Source: Charina bottae (taxonomy: Eukaryota; Chordata; Lepidosauria; Squamata; Charinaidae). From it: a stretch of 64,000 nucleotides of DNA. Under the pieces are notes generated by a model that ran no database searches, had not been told where the DNA came from, and saw nothing but the letters and a program-made list of their open reading frames with translations. Shown piece after piece: positions 10,986 to 21,658 of the stretch. The position numbers were made by a program, and so were the translations under genes. Positions within the stretch are counted from its first letter, which is position 1, and each line of letters begins with the position of its first letter. The stretch covers positions 81,582,798-81,646,797 of the forward strand of contig JALMGJ010000004.1 of assembly GCA_023362775.1 (NCBI GenBank). Reading direction: 5' to 3'.

Positions 10986-13042
10986 AAATCACTTCAGCTT
11001 TTAGCTTGACTACAGTATGCGAATGAATCTACCATCAGCAATTTAATACCTTAACCATCATACTTGTTATACCTTGATAAATATGGTCCTCCTGGGTTGG
11101 CAGAGGAAATTAAATTGGCTGTTAATGCTCCTTTTGTGATTTGGCAGGATCACTGAAATGATTTTTTTCTGAATATATTAATAGGGTGGTTTCACTTGAT
11201 GTGAAGCTTTAGCTAGGTAGAGTGTGTGTGTTCTTTTACAGAGAAAGTGATACATGAATTGTGGGGAATGACATTACAAAAATATCTTGGAGCAGATTAA
11301 TTGTGTGCAGTCTGAATTTTATGAAGACTCTCCTCAATGTCTCTTAAAGCTAGTAGGGAACTCAGATGTTGCCCTAGGTACCAACACAGAGTAGGAGATA
11401 ATAACATTAAGAAATACTGATGGCCTTAGACAAAGGGGAATTGTTTGGGGCAATGAATAGAACATTTTACTGAATTTGGCTATCTAGTTAGTCATTATAA
11501 AAGGGATGAACAAATGAATCTTAAAAAACAATAGATAAAGGATGTGTAGTAGCACTTTAACCTGCTGATCTATCTTGAGATGAGAATGCTTCAGCGAAGG
11601 ACCACATTTCCTGAAAACACTTAGTATGCTTTATAAATACAAAATCAGGATGAAAGTATTTAAAATGAATAAATAAACTTCTAATTTGAGTTACCAATGT
11701 ACAGTACTTAAGAGTGAGATTTATATTTATCCAGACATCCAATTCTTTGAAACTAGGAAGATGTACAAATTATAAAGGGAGTGATCTCTATATGGCAGGG
11801 GGAAAAAAGGAAACAGGTACTATGAAAGAAAGGCCTGATCCTCTATCCCAAATACCAAAGAGGATGACTCATTAATTTAAATGCATTAGTTGCATGTGCA
11901 TATTCACTTGCAAAACACACTTATACATAAATACTGTATAATTGTATATACATTGTGTATGTGGATAGAGTAGGTATCTGTTTCAATATTTATATCTCCT
12001 CAGTACTAATTTCTCTTCAGTTGTTAACTATTTCTCTTGAAATCTCATCCCTTTGGAGTCCTGACTTCTTTGTTCCATAAATTACAAAAACAAATGTTCC
12101 AAAGAAACTCCTCTGCATCTGTAGCTGGTTTAATCCTTCAGAGCCATGCCAATTCTATTGACTGACCCTCTGAAAAACAGCCTGCAAGGACAATCTCATG
12201 TTTTTCTCCTGAGGCACAATTCCAAGGCAGCAGAAAAGACAAAAATACATCCTCTTATTGTTACTGAATTTATTGAGACAGAAAGTTTGTACCATGTTTA
12301 TTCTGACTCCACACTTTATATCATTCTAAATAAAATAATTTAGTGAGTATTTCATTATCTTGAACTTGTCAATAATGATGATGTACTTGCCAAATTTGTG
12401 AAATAATAATATTCTAATCTGTCATTAAACAAGTGAATCTCTCATCACATAATATTAAACATCAGTTGCAATAGAACATTTCCCCATTCCAGACCTGACA
12501 TTTTGTTGTTTTAATTACATCATTATTCATTAACAGAATTTACATACTATATTTCTGGGCCCTCAGAACAATGTGAAAAATACAATAGAAGCTCCAACAA
12601 CAAAAAAGGTGTGTATTAAAACAAGTCAAAACAAATTCAAATTCACTAGATCTCAGTAGGGGATGGAGTACCTTAGTGCGGATTTTACTAATAATTCCCA
12701 TCTCCTGTAACCAAGAATTTTAACAAGCTTAGAGCTAATATCAACAAGCTGAGAAAAATACTCAGCGGGATCCCATACAGAAAAATTATCAGGATGCTCA
12801 AGAGAGCTGTGAACTTCTCAAGTTAGTTATTTGAACTGCATCATATACTATTCCAGTGAGAAAACAAAAGCAGAAAATTAAGGAAATGTTATAGATATAT
12901 AGGGATCTTTTGACTGAGCTACAAGCTGAAAGGATCATGTAGAGAAAAGAGAAGATGGGTATAATCATCAAGGAGCTTTACCAGTAAGTAGCTATCATCT
13001 GCATATTAAAAAGTAGTAAGTAGCTATCACCTGAATATTAAA
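10986..13042. other. Unassigned AT-rich DNA
   Basis: No recognised gene. Open stretches 11557-11742 (minus) and 12146-12343 (plus) have no known motif. The right end (12987-13042) holds a roughly 32-bp imperfect tandem duplication next to a BovB insertion. Confidence 0.45.
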
Positions 13043-13521
13043 AAGCAGAAACATCACCTTGCCAACAAAGGTCCGTATAGTTAAAGCTATGGTTTTCCCA
13101 GTAGTAATGTATGGCTGTGAGAGTTGGACCATAAGGAAGGCTGAGCACCGAAGAATTGATGCTTTCGAACTGTGGCGCTGGAGAAGACTCTTGAGAGTCC
13201 CTTGGACTGCAAGGAGGTCAAATCAGTCAATCCTAAAGGAAATCAACCCTGACTGCTCATTGGAAGGACAGATACTGAAGCTCAAATACTTTGGCCACCT
13301 AATGCGAAGAGAGGACTCACTGGAAAAGACCCTGATGCTGGGAAAGACTGAAGGCAAAAGGAGAAGGGGACGGCAGAGGATGAGATGGTTAGATAGCATC
13401 ACCAATGTAATGAACATGAATTTGAGTAAACTCCGGGTGACAGTGGAGGACAGGAAGGCCTGGTGTGCTATGGTCCATGAGGTCACGAAGAGTCGGACAC
13501 GACTAAATGACTGAACAACAA
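13043..13521 (+). mobile_element. BovB LINE 3' fragment of a second subfamily
   Basis: 5'-truncated BovB carrying only the C-terminal domain and the 3' end (gactaaatgactgaacaacaa). A repeat, agctatcatctgca, occurs at 12990-13003 and 13522-13535, with a near copy at 13022, consistent with a TSD complicated by a local duplication. The protein differs from the 48.7-kb copy at many sites (RRRGRQRMRWLDSITNVMN against KRKRG.PRARWMDGILEVTD), so it is a separate, probably older lineage. Confidence 0.85.
13059..13514 (+). pseudogene. BovB ORF2 C-terminal fragment (about 151 codons)
   Basis: An open frame in the BovB C-terminal region: KVRIVKAMVFP, YGCESWTIRKAEHRR, a Trp-rich block, WTARRSNQSILKEI, YFGHLMRREDSLEKTLMLG and the end HEVTKSRTRLND. 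This segment follows the RT in RTE proteins; its role is not well defined. The RT and endonuclease are absent, and the ATG is not a native start. The frame is intact to its natural stop, but the fragment cannot be functional alone. Confidence 0.85.
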
Positions 13522-13544
13522 AGCTATCATCTGCAGAAAGAAAT

Positions 13545-14195
13545 TTAGAAATTTAGAAAGGAATTGCAATGGAAGCTAAAAGAAACAAACAAAAAAGTTT
13601 TGTTTTGCCACAAAAGTAGAAGAAGAAAAAAAAGAATGTGTAGAGCCACTGCTAAGACAGGATGGTAGGCCAGTACAGGATGGTAGGGCAGTAAAAGGTG
13701 ATAGCAAGAGTGTGTACATCCTCCACTCCTGCTTTGCTTCAGATTTCTCCCCATATGGTAGCTTTGTTCAAATGGGCAGAAGCAGAACAATTGGAAAATA
13801 ATGGAATGGTAACCTATGATAAGCAAAGAGATGTTTAAAGATCCCCTGGGTCTCCAGAACTAGCCCAATTGCATCCCAGAGTTTTGAAGAAGCTTGTGGG
13901 TGTAATTTCTGAGCCACCTTTGAGAAATTTTGAAGCACAGACATAGTGCTAGAGGATTGAAGAAAGATAAATATTGTTAAAAAGAGGACAAAAGAAGGCT
14001 TGAGTAACTATGGACTGCTCAGCTTAATTATGAAATGAATTATTAAGTTGTTAGTTTAGAAGTATTTAGTAAAGAGTGCTTTTTTTGGCAGAAGACAGCA
14101 TGAACTCATCAATAAAAAAAGCCCAACCAACCTGATACTCTTTCTTGATAGAGTGACCAGTTTATCATGGGAATGTGGTGGACATAATGTACTTT
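13545..14195 (+). mobile_element. Decayed classic CR1 LINE reverse transcriptase remnant
   Basis: Nucleotide phrases at 13830-14190 (gcccaattgcatcccagagt, ctttcttgatagagtgacca, ggtggacataatgtactttg) match the RT region of classic bird/turtle-type CR1. Upstream, the broken translation ECVEPLLRQDG..SCFASDFS fits the linker before the CR1 RT. Many stops and indels. This lineage is clearly different from the L2-type copies elsewhere in the window. The BovB fragment at 13043-13521 may have landed within or beside it. Confidence 0.6.
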
Positions 14196-14885
14196 GATAT
14201 TCTAGTAGAAAAGACAGGCATCACTTGCCAGTCAGTAGCCAATAGATTCTTAGGATTGAAAAACAATAAGATGAAGGGCCAGAGAGAATTTTGTTGAGTA
14301 AGTATTAAGAGAGATACAGATAATGTATACCAAACTATGTTCCTTTTGCTTGTCAGGAATTCTGGAATGAGAGTGGGCACATGCCCTTCAGCTGGCTGGT
14401 AGTTGTGTAGCACCTTTTCCTGGGTCTTTAGGACTACACCTAGATTCAAAGTATCTGGGGATTTTGCATCCTTTTTATATTTCTTCATGAGGTGGGGAGT
14501 ATAAAACCACAACACTTGGGGATAGCTTGATGGCACATCTTATCAGTCATATATTCAGACAGTTAATTCCTCCTAGGGATATTTTTTAATAAGACATGGT
14601 CTCCAGGGCACAACACCTGGAGATGGTCTGATGACATACCTTGTCGATTACTCAGGAACCTAGACAGTTGAGTCTCTGCCAAAGAGATTGGTACATGAGG
14701 TTATTTCTGAAATACTGCTACTTTCCCTCCTCCTGCAAATGTCAGATTAAAGAATTCATCTTGTATCATAATCGATACAAGTAAAAATACAGATAAAAGG
14801 ATCAAAAGTAAGCATAATTTACAATACAATCCACAGAGCATGCTAATTCAAGCATGAATGTGGATTCATTTTGGATTGATTAAGA
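14196..14885. other. Unassigned DNA with a diverged tandem duplication
   Basis: Two related units lie at about 14505-14575 and 14608-14675 (caacacttggggatagcttg against caacacctggagatggtctg, both ending near agacagttRa). No gene is recognised. The minus-strand open stretch 14165-14536 has no known domain. Confidence 0.4.
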
Positions 14886-15990
14886 GAAAAATCCAAGATG
14901 GCTACCGGGAGCAGCCGCTGCTGAGCGCTGCTCCGGGAGAGAGGATCCTGGTCTCCTGAATCCCACCCTACCCTGCCTTTTTGTTACCTGGAGGTTTGGG
15001 TAGGGGATTTTGTGGGGTTCCCTTGGCTTTTATTCTTGGACCGAGGTGGGGAGATGGCTGGACCCCCCCGGGTGGAGCAGCAGGCAACGAGGCGGTGAAG
15101 CGGGGCAGCAGAACGCGACGGCCGTTTGGAGGAGGAGTGTGGGAAGACGGAGGAACGTGGTGCTTTTCCCTGCAGGCTTTCGGGGCTTGGGCAAGCCCAT
15201 TGTGAACTGGGCGGATTCCCTGATGAGCCCTTACCACCTAGACTAAGACGCTCGGTCCCTTGGTGGCCCTCCGGTATAGTAGAGGAAGTGGCGGAGTGGC
15301 GGATTACAACAGGAGCCTTGTGGGCCTTGTGGACAAATATCTCACTATATTTTTTTGAGCTTGGGCCCGGACGGACTTTGGCGAACCCCCGCAGTTGTTG
15401 GTGGACCCGGCGAGCCCCAGAGTTTTAATATACCCTGGTGGCTTGCGAGACCTTGGCGCTGCAACAAGACGGAAGAGCAGAGCTGCGGAGCGTGTTAAAT
15501 CTTAAGGCACGCCAACTCGGATGGACTCTTGGTGGGCCTGGTGGTCTCTAACTGTGGGGGGAGGGGGTCTAAGGGAGGATGACAGGTTCGTGTATAGGGG
15601 ACCAGCCATGATATCCCCGTGAAATTAACAACTGTTGAAGGTTTTTAATTAGACCTTAGCTTAACAACAAGAGGAAGCCCCCATCTACACCCACACCTAT
15701 TATAGGTGGCAGAGATTTTTAGGGTCCCCGTAGTGTGAATCTGGCCCTCCCCCTGGATGTGAGAGAGTCGGGGGGGGGAGACCTAGATTGTGTGATTGTA
15801 TGTATGAGTGCCCACACCTGAGTGAGAGACAGGTAGTGGGCAGGAGTGGATGATGCCCCTCTGCGACAAGTGAGAGTGGTTGTGGGGGGACATAGTAGGT
15901 GTGTCTGTGGTGGTTAGGCCCCATCAGCGCCGAGAGCTTAGGCTGGTGCGCTGGGGGGGGGCTACCATCGCTAGAAGCTGATTGAGTTTG
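14886..15990 (+). promoter_or_regulatory. GC-rich 5' UTR / ORF1-equivalent region of the L2 LINE
   Basis: This block is rich in G and CpG against AT-rich flanks. It begins with atccaagatggctaccggga, and aagatggc resembles a YY1-type site often found at LINE 5' ends. Several overlapping short open frames exist (for example 15126-15428), but none has a recognisable esterase, coiled-coil or zinc-knuckle ORF1 domain. Likely holds the internal promoter and perhaps a decayed ORF1. The promoter role is inferred. Confidence 0.45.
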
Positions 15991-15994
15991 AGAG

Positions 15995-16534
15995 ATGTGT
16001 GCGTGGGGGAGGGGACCCGTGTTTCAACCCAGGGTCTTTGAAGGTCCGGGAGTGGAGGCATCTGGACCTGAAAACTCTGGGGGTTATGGAGTGGGCTGCT
16101 CTATCGAAGTGGTGATGGGCCGGGGATGTTATGACGGAAACTGGAGGGCGGGCCATCGTTGGGGAAGATGCCCCCAGTGTTTGTTACCGGTGGCGTGTTC
16201 CGGCCCTCCAGGTTCATACCCAGGTCCTGGTCAGCAGATCCGTGAGGGCCCTGGTTTCCGGCTGCTGCTTCTTAATGCCAGGTCTGTTAACAACAAGGGC
16301 CCCCTCATAAGTGATTTGATCATGGAGGAGGGGGCAGACCTGGCATGTATCACCGAGACCTGGCTGAGCTCGGAGGGGGGGGTAGCCCTCTCTGAAATAT
16401 GCCCAGCCGGGTTTCAGGTGTGGCATCAGCCGAGACTCCGGGGCAGGGGAGGAGGGGTGGCGGTTGTAATTAGAGAGTCTCTAGTGGCCTTCAGGGGTGC
16501 TGCTTCGCAAGTGGCCGGTTGTGAGACCCTGTAA
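15995..16534 (+). pseudogene. L2 ORF2 N-terminal part (endonuclease, first half)
   Basis: Translates to the start of the endonuclease domain: LLLLNARSVNNK, LISDLIMEEGADLACITETWL with the catalytic Glu, and GRGGGVAVVIRES. The frame stops at taagtt (16532) where related copies continue toward the LGVLLLYQPP segment. The reading then resumes in another frame at 16554, so an indel at about 16532-16553 splits the domain. The ATG at 15995 gives a long leader; the true start cannot be fixed. Confidence 0.75.
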
Positions 16535-16553
16535 GTTGGGTTCTTGAGAACAG

Positions 16554-19151
16554 TTGGGAGTGTTGCTGCTGTACCAGCCTCCCTGCTGCATAGCGACATC
16601 CCTGCCTGAGCTGCTGGAGGCCGTCTCGGGGCTGGCGGTGGAATTCCCTAGGCTTATGGTTCTGGGGGATTTCAATCTGCCGGCCCTGGGACGTGTCTCT
16701 GAGGCGGCTCGGGAGTTCATGACTACCATGGCAGCCATGGGCCTGTTCCAGATTATTCGAGACCCAACTCGAGACAGTGGACTCACCCCGGACTTAGTTT
16801 TCTTGTCGGAGCAGTGGCAGGATGCTCTGAGGGGAGAATTACATCTTTCCCCTTTGTCATGGTCAGATCATGCCCTGGTGACCTTGAGATTCTCTTATGC
16901 CACCCCACTCCGCAGGGAGGCAGGACCCAGTCGATTGGTCCGCCCCCGGCGACTAATGGACCCAATAGGGTTTCAGAGGGAACTGGGGGTTGTACCTCAG
17001 GATCTACTGCATGCTACAGCGGAGGTCCTGGCCGCAGCCTGGAATAGGGAGGCGGCCGGGGCCTTGGACAGGATTGCGCCTATGCGGCCTCTCTCACCAC
17101 ACCTGACCCGATACTCCCCTTGGTTTACGGAGGAGTTGAGGGTCTTGAAGAGGGTTAAGAGACGCCTAGAGCGCCGCTGGAGAAAGACAAAGATTGAATC
17201 TGACCGAACACAAGCTAGAGTCGCTGTTAAGACCTACCTTGTGGCGGTAAGAGCGGCAAAACGTCAATATTTCTCCACTCTTATTGCGTCCGCAGAATGC
17301 TGTCCGACGGCCCTGTTTAAGATAACAAGATCTCTTTTGGGTAAGGTGGAGTTTGTCACCCACCTGCAGGGCCGTGCGGAAGAATTTTCTGAGCATCTGC
17401 AGGATAAAATCGCTCAGATTCGGTCTAAGTTGAACTCTAAGCGTGTGGAACAGTCTGGGGAGATGCCGAGGGAACGTCCTTGCCCAGTTATCTGGGAACA
17501 GTTCGATCCTGTTGGACCTAAGGAAGTGGACAGGATCCTTCGGGTTGTAAGGGCCACCACATGTCATCTAAACCCATGCCCTTCCTGGCTGGTAAAGGCA
17601 GCCCGGGAGGTGACATGTGGATTGGTCCAGGTGATGGTTAATACATCTATGGGGGAGGAGGTGTTCCCAGGTGCTTTCAAAGAGGCTCTGGTGCACCCCC
17701 TCCTCAAGAAACCATCACTGGACCCTATTATATTGGACAATTTTCGTCCTGTCTCCCACCTCCCTTTTTTAGGGAAGGTGGTTGAGAAAGTGGTGGCATT
17801 ACAACTCCAGAGGATCCTGGATGATACGGATTATCTGGACCCCTTTCAGTCAGGTTTCAAGCCAGGATATGGGGTGGAAACTGCATTGGTCGTGCTTACA
17901 GATGATCTCTGGCAGGAGCGGGATGGAGGGAGTGCATCCATCCTAGCTCTTCTTGATCTCTCAGCGGCATTCGATACCATCGATCATGGTATCCTTTTGG
18001 GATGGCTCAGGGAGTTGGAGGTGGGTGGCGTAGTTTTGCGCTGGTTCACCTCCTTCCTCCAGGGCCGGTCCCAATCGGTGGTAATAGGAGATGAGAGATC
18101 CGACCCTCGCCCCCTCGTTTGTGGGGTGCCGCAGGGCTCGGTTCTCTCCCCTCTCCTATTTAATATCTACATGAAACCGCTGGGTGAGATCATCCGTCGC
18201 CATGGGATGAGATACCATCAATATGCGGACGACACCCAATTATACATCTCCATCCCTGCTGAGGTAAGTGATGCAGTGGCTACCCTTTCTCAGTGCCTGG
18301 AGGCTGTGGGGGTCTGGATGGGGAACAACAGGCTTTGACTGAACCCTGGTAAGACGGAGTGGCTGTGGATTGATGGCTCCTGTAGATCCAGGAAGTTATC
18401 ATCCTTAGTTCTGGATGGGGTTGCACTACCCCATTCAGACCAAGTGCGGAATCTGGGGGTTCTTCTGGACTCACGGCTCCTGCTCGAAGAGCAGGTGGCA
18501 GCCGTGGCCAGAAGGGGTTTTGCACAGCTTTGTGTTGTGCACCAGTTACGCCCTTTCCTGGATCAGGATGCCCTCCGTACAGCCACTCATGCCCTGGTCA
18601 TCTCCCATATAGACTATTGCAATGCGCTCTACATGGGGCTACCCTTGAAGAGTATCCGGAAGCTTCAACTGGTCCAAAATGCGGCTGCTCGCGCAGTTAT
18701 TGGTGCGCCAAGATCAGCACATGTGACACCTCTGCTGCGATGGCTGCACTTGGTACCTGTGTGCTTCTGGGTCCAATTCAAGGTGTTGGTTATCACCTTT
18801 AAAGCCCTACATGGCATGGGACCAGGTTACCTGAGGGACCGTATCATCCCCATAACGTCGAACCGTCCCACTCGATCATTTAGAGAGGGCATGCTGCGGA
18901 TCCCGTCGGTAAGGGAGTTTCACCTGACGGGGTCTAGAAAGCGGGCCTTCTCGATAGTAGCGCCCACCCTTTGGAATATGCTGCCCCCGGAGGTGAGGCA
19001 GGCCCCATCACCTCCGGCCTTCAGAAAGAACTTAAAGACCTGGTTCTGCCGCCTTGCGTGGGAGTGGGGGGGAACAGCTCCTCTTGGGGATGGCTGGTGC
19101 CATAGAGCCCTTTTAAACATCGACCCATCAAATCTTGGATTTTGTATTTAA
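16554..19151 (+). pseudogene. L2 ORF2 main part: endonuclease end, reverse transcriptase, C-terminal domain
   Basis: One frame of 865 codons with a single internal TGA (18336-18338). Numbered from 16554: endonuclease motifs GDFNLPA (38-44) and SDHALV (104-109); RT motifs PVSHLPFLGKVVEKV, DPFQSGFKPGYGVETAL, LLDLSAAFDTIDH, GVPQGSVLSPLLFNIYM and YADD (557-560). After the stop come LNPGKTEWLW, LGVLLDSRLLLEEQV, DYCNALYMGLPL and LQLVQNAAARAV, ending at a TAA at 19149. The protein would nick target DNA and copy its own RNA. The stop fits a CpG change, CGA to TGA, though another ancestral codon is possible. The RT catalytic residues are intact. Confidence 0.9.
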
Positions 19152-19309
19152 ATTTATTGTATTGGAGAATATTTATATACGCTGTTTTAATTGTTGAATT
19201 TTAACTGTCGATTTTTTGTAAACCGCCCAGAGTTCCCTTGCGGGGAGATGGTGCGGTAAATACAAGTCGAATTATAAATAAATAAATAAAATAAATAAAT
19301 TTTCAATAT

Positions 19310-19884
19310 AAAGCTTGCTAAATGACAAGCAATTTGTAACACTTGTTAGAGTTTCTATTTTATATGCTCAGAAGCTAAAACTGTGGATCATACCACTAGT
19401 TCCTTGCCAAACTTGTACGCTGCCACTAGGCACAACAAATTCAGAAAATTGAAAACAATGAAAATGTAACAATCCATTGAACTACTTCCTTGAAACAATT
19501 AAAATATGTATTTTATCTCATAATTCAGCTAGGGATAATAAAATATCAATAGTTGTATGTTACCAACAGATGGAATCATTTTTTGATTTTTCAGTTTCTT
19601 GCTTTATCTGATGAAGACTGCTGGTGAATTCAAAAATCTCTATACTTTTATGGCATTCTGGCTGTTTGTAATATATTATTGGACATTAAAAATGAATATA
19701 TTCTGAGATAAACCAAATTATTTTTTTTGTTTTAGCCATTAACATTATAGCTATCTATTGATTACATTCATAGGTAGCTAATGATAGTAGCTCATATTTT
19801 ACATAAATATGATATTATACAAAACTTAGAAAATGTGCTTTATATTCCATCTATATGTCCTTATCACTAAAATATTCTGCATGT
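19310..19884. other. Unassigned AT-rich DNA
   Basis: No gene. tctgatgaagactgctggtg at about 19608 resembles a phrase seen at the ends of some reptile repeats, but I cannot assign it. Confidence 0.4.
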
Positions 19885-21658
19885 AGTAAAGGCTAGAGCA
19901 ATGTGCAGAAGTGGAAGAAGATAATAGAATAGGAAGGACAAGAGACCTCTTCGAGAAAATTAGAAACATCGGAGGTAAATTCCAGGCAAAAATAGGTATG
20001 ATCAAAAACAAAGATGGCAAGGACCTAACAGAAGCAGAAGAGATGTGGCAAGAATATACGGAAGATCTGTATAGGAAGGATAATAATATTGGAGATAGCT
20101 TTGACGGTGTGGTCAGTGAGTTAGAGCCAGACATCCTGAAGAGTGAGGTTGAATGGGCCTTAAGAAGCATTGCTAATAACAAGGCAGCAGGAGACGACGG
20201 TATCCCAGCTGAACTGTTTAAAATCTTGCAAGATGATGCTGTCAGGGTGATGCATGCCATATGCCAGCAAATTTGGAAAACACAAGAATGGCCATCAGAT
20301 TGGAAAAAATCAACTTATATCCCCTTACCAAAAAAGGGAAACATTAAAGGATGTTCAAACTATCGAACAGTGGCACTTATTTCACATGCCAGTAAGGTAA
20401 TGCTCAAGATCTTGCAAGGTAGACTCCAGCAATTCATGGAGAGAGAATTGCCAGAAGTACAAGCTGGGTTTAGAAAAGGCAGAGGAACTAGAGACCAAAC
20501 TGCCAATATCCGCTGGATAATGGAGAAAGCCAGGGAGTTTCAGAAAAACACCTATTTCTGTTTTATTGACTATTCTAAAGCCTTTGACTGTGTGGATCAT
20601 AACAAATTGTGGCAAGTTCTTGGTGGTATGGGGATACCAAGTCACCTTGTCTGCCTCCTGAGGAATCTGTATAACGACCAAGTAGCAACAGTAAGAACAG
20701 ATCATTGAACAACGGACTGGTTTAAGATTGGGAAAGGAGTACGGCAGGGCTGTATACTCTCACCCTACCTATTCAACCTGTACGCAGAACAAATCATGCG
20801 ACGTGCTGGACTTGATGAATCCAAGGCTGGAGTTAAAATCGCTGGAAGAAACATTAACAATCTCAGATATGCAGATGATACCACTTTGATGGCTGAAAGC
20901 GAGGAGGAGCTGAGGAGCCTTATGATGAAGGTGAAAGAAGAAAGTGCAAAAGCTGGGTTGCAGTTAAACCTCAAGAAAACCAAGATTATGGCAACCAGCT
21001 TGACTGATCACTGGCAAATAGAGGGAGAAAAAGTGGAGGCAGTGACAGATTTTGTATTTCTAGGCGCAAAGATTACTGCAGACTCTGACTGCAGCCAGGA
21101 AATCAGAAGACGTCTACTTCTTGGGAGGAGAGCAATGACAAATCTTGATAAAATAGTTAAGAGCAGAGACATCACACTGACAACAAAGATCCGCATAGTC
21201 AAAGCAATGGTATTCCCCGTAGTAACCTATGGCTGCGAGAGCTGGACCATAAGAAAGGCTGAGTGAAGGAAGAGAGATGCTTTTGAACTGTGGTGTTGTA
21301 GGAAAATTCTGGGAGTGCCTTGGACTGCAAGAAGATCAAACCAGTCCATACTCCAGGAAATCAAGCCAGACTGCTCACTTGAGGGAATGATATTAAAGGC
21401 AAAACTGAAGTACTTTGGCTACATAATGAGAAGACAGGATACCCTGGAGAAGATGCTGATGCTAGGGAAAGTGGAAGACAAAAGGAAGAGGGGCCGACCA
21501 AGGGCAAGATGGAGGGATGATATTCTGCAGGTGATGGACTTGACCATGGGGGAGCTGGCGATGGTGACGGCCGACAGGAAGCTCTGGCGTGGGCTGGTCC
21601 ATGAAGTCACGAAGAGTCGGAAGCGACTGAACGAATAAACAACAAGTAAAGGCTAGAG
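19885..21658 (+). mobile_element. 5'-truncated BovB LINE with 14-bp TSD
   Basis: agtaaaggctagag at 19885-19898 and 21645-21658 brackets a BovB copy that starts at the equivalent of 50168 in the full-length element and runs to the 3' end aacgaataaacaacaa. It covers the region just before the RT, the RT and the C-terminal domain. High similarity to the 48.7-kb copy indicates the same young subfamily. It carries an in-frame 9-bp deletion (AEEMWQEY for AEEIKKRWQEY). Confidence 0.95.
19911..21638 (+). pseudogene. BovB reverse transcriptase and C-terminal domain, two in-frame stops
   Basis: A single frame from 19911 to the natural TAA at 21636-21638, broken only by TGA at 20706-20708 (GGA in the full-length copy) and TGA at 21264-21266 (CGA there, a CpG change). 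RT motifs: DDGIPAELF, IPLPKKG, QAGFRKGRGTRDQ, FIDYSKAFDCVDH, GVRQGCILSPYLFNLYAE and LRYADDTTLM. Then follows the C-terminal domain to HEVTKSRKRLNE. No endonuclease is present because of the 5' truncation. No frameshift has accumulated, so the insertion is fairly recent. Confidence 0.92.

Larger units (their letters stand above)
14886..19309 (+). mobile_element. Nearly full-length L2-type (CR1/L2 group) LINE
   Basis: About 4.4 kb. A GC-rich 5' region starts at about 14886, followed by an apurinic-type endonuclease, a reverse transcriptase and an L2 C-terminal domain. The 3' UTR has the block aaaccgcccagagttccctt and ends in AAAT/AAATA tandem units, with no poly-A. No convincing TSD is visible, as is common for L2. 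The abrupt rise in GC at the left boundary and the simple-repeat tail define the ends. The ORF has one frameshift and one in-frame stop, so the copy is recent but inactive. Confidence 0.85.
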
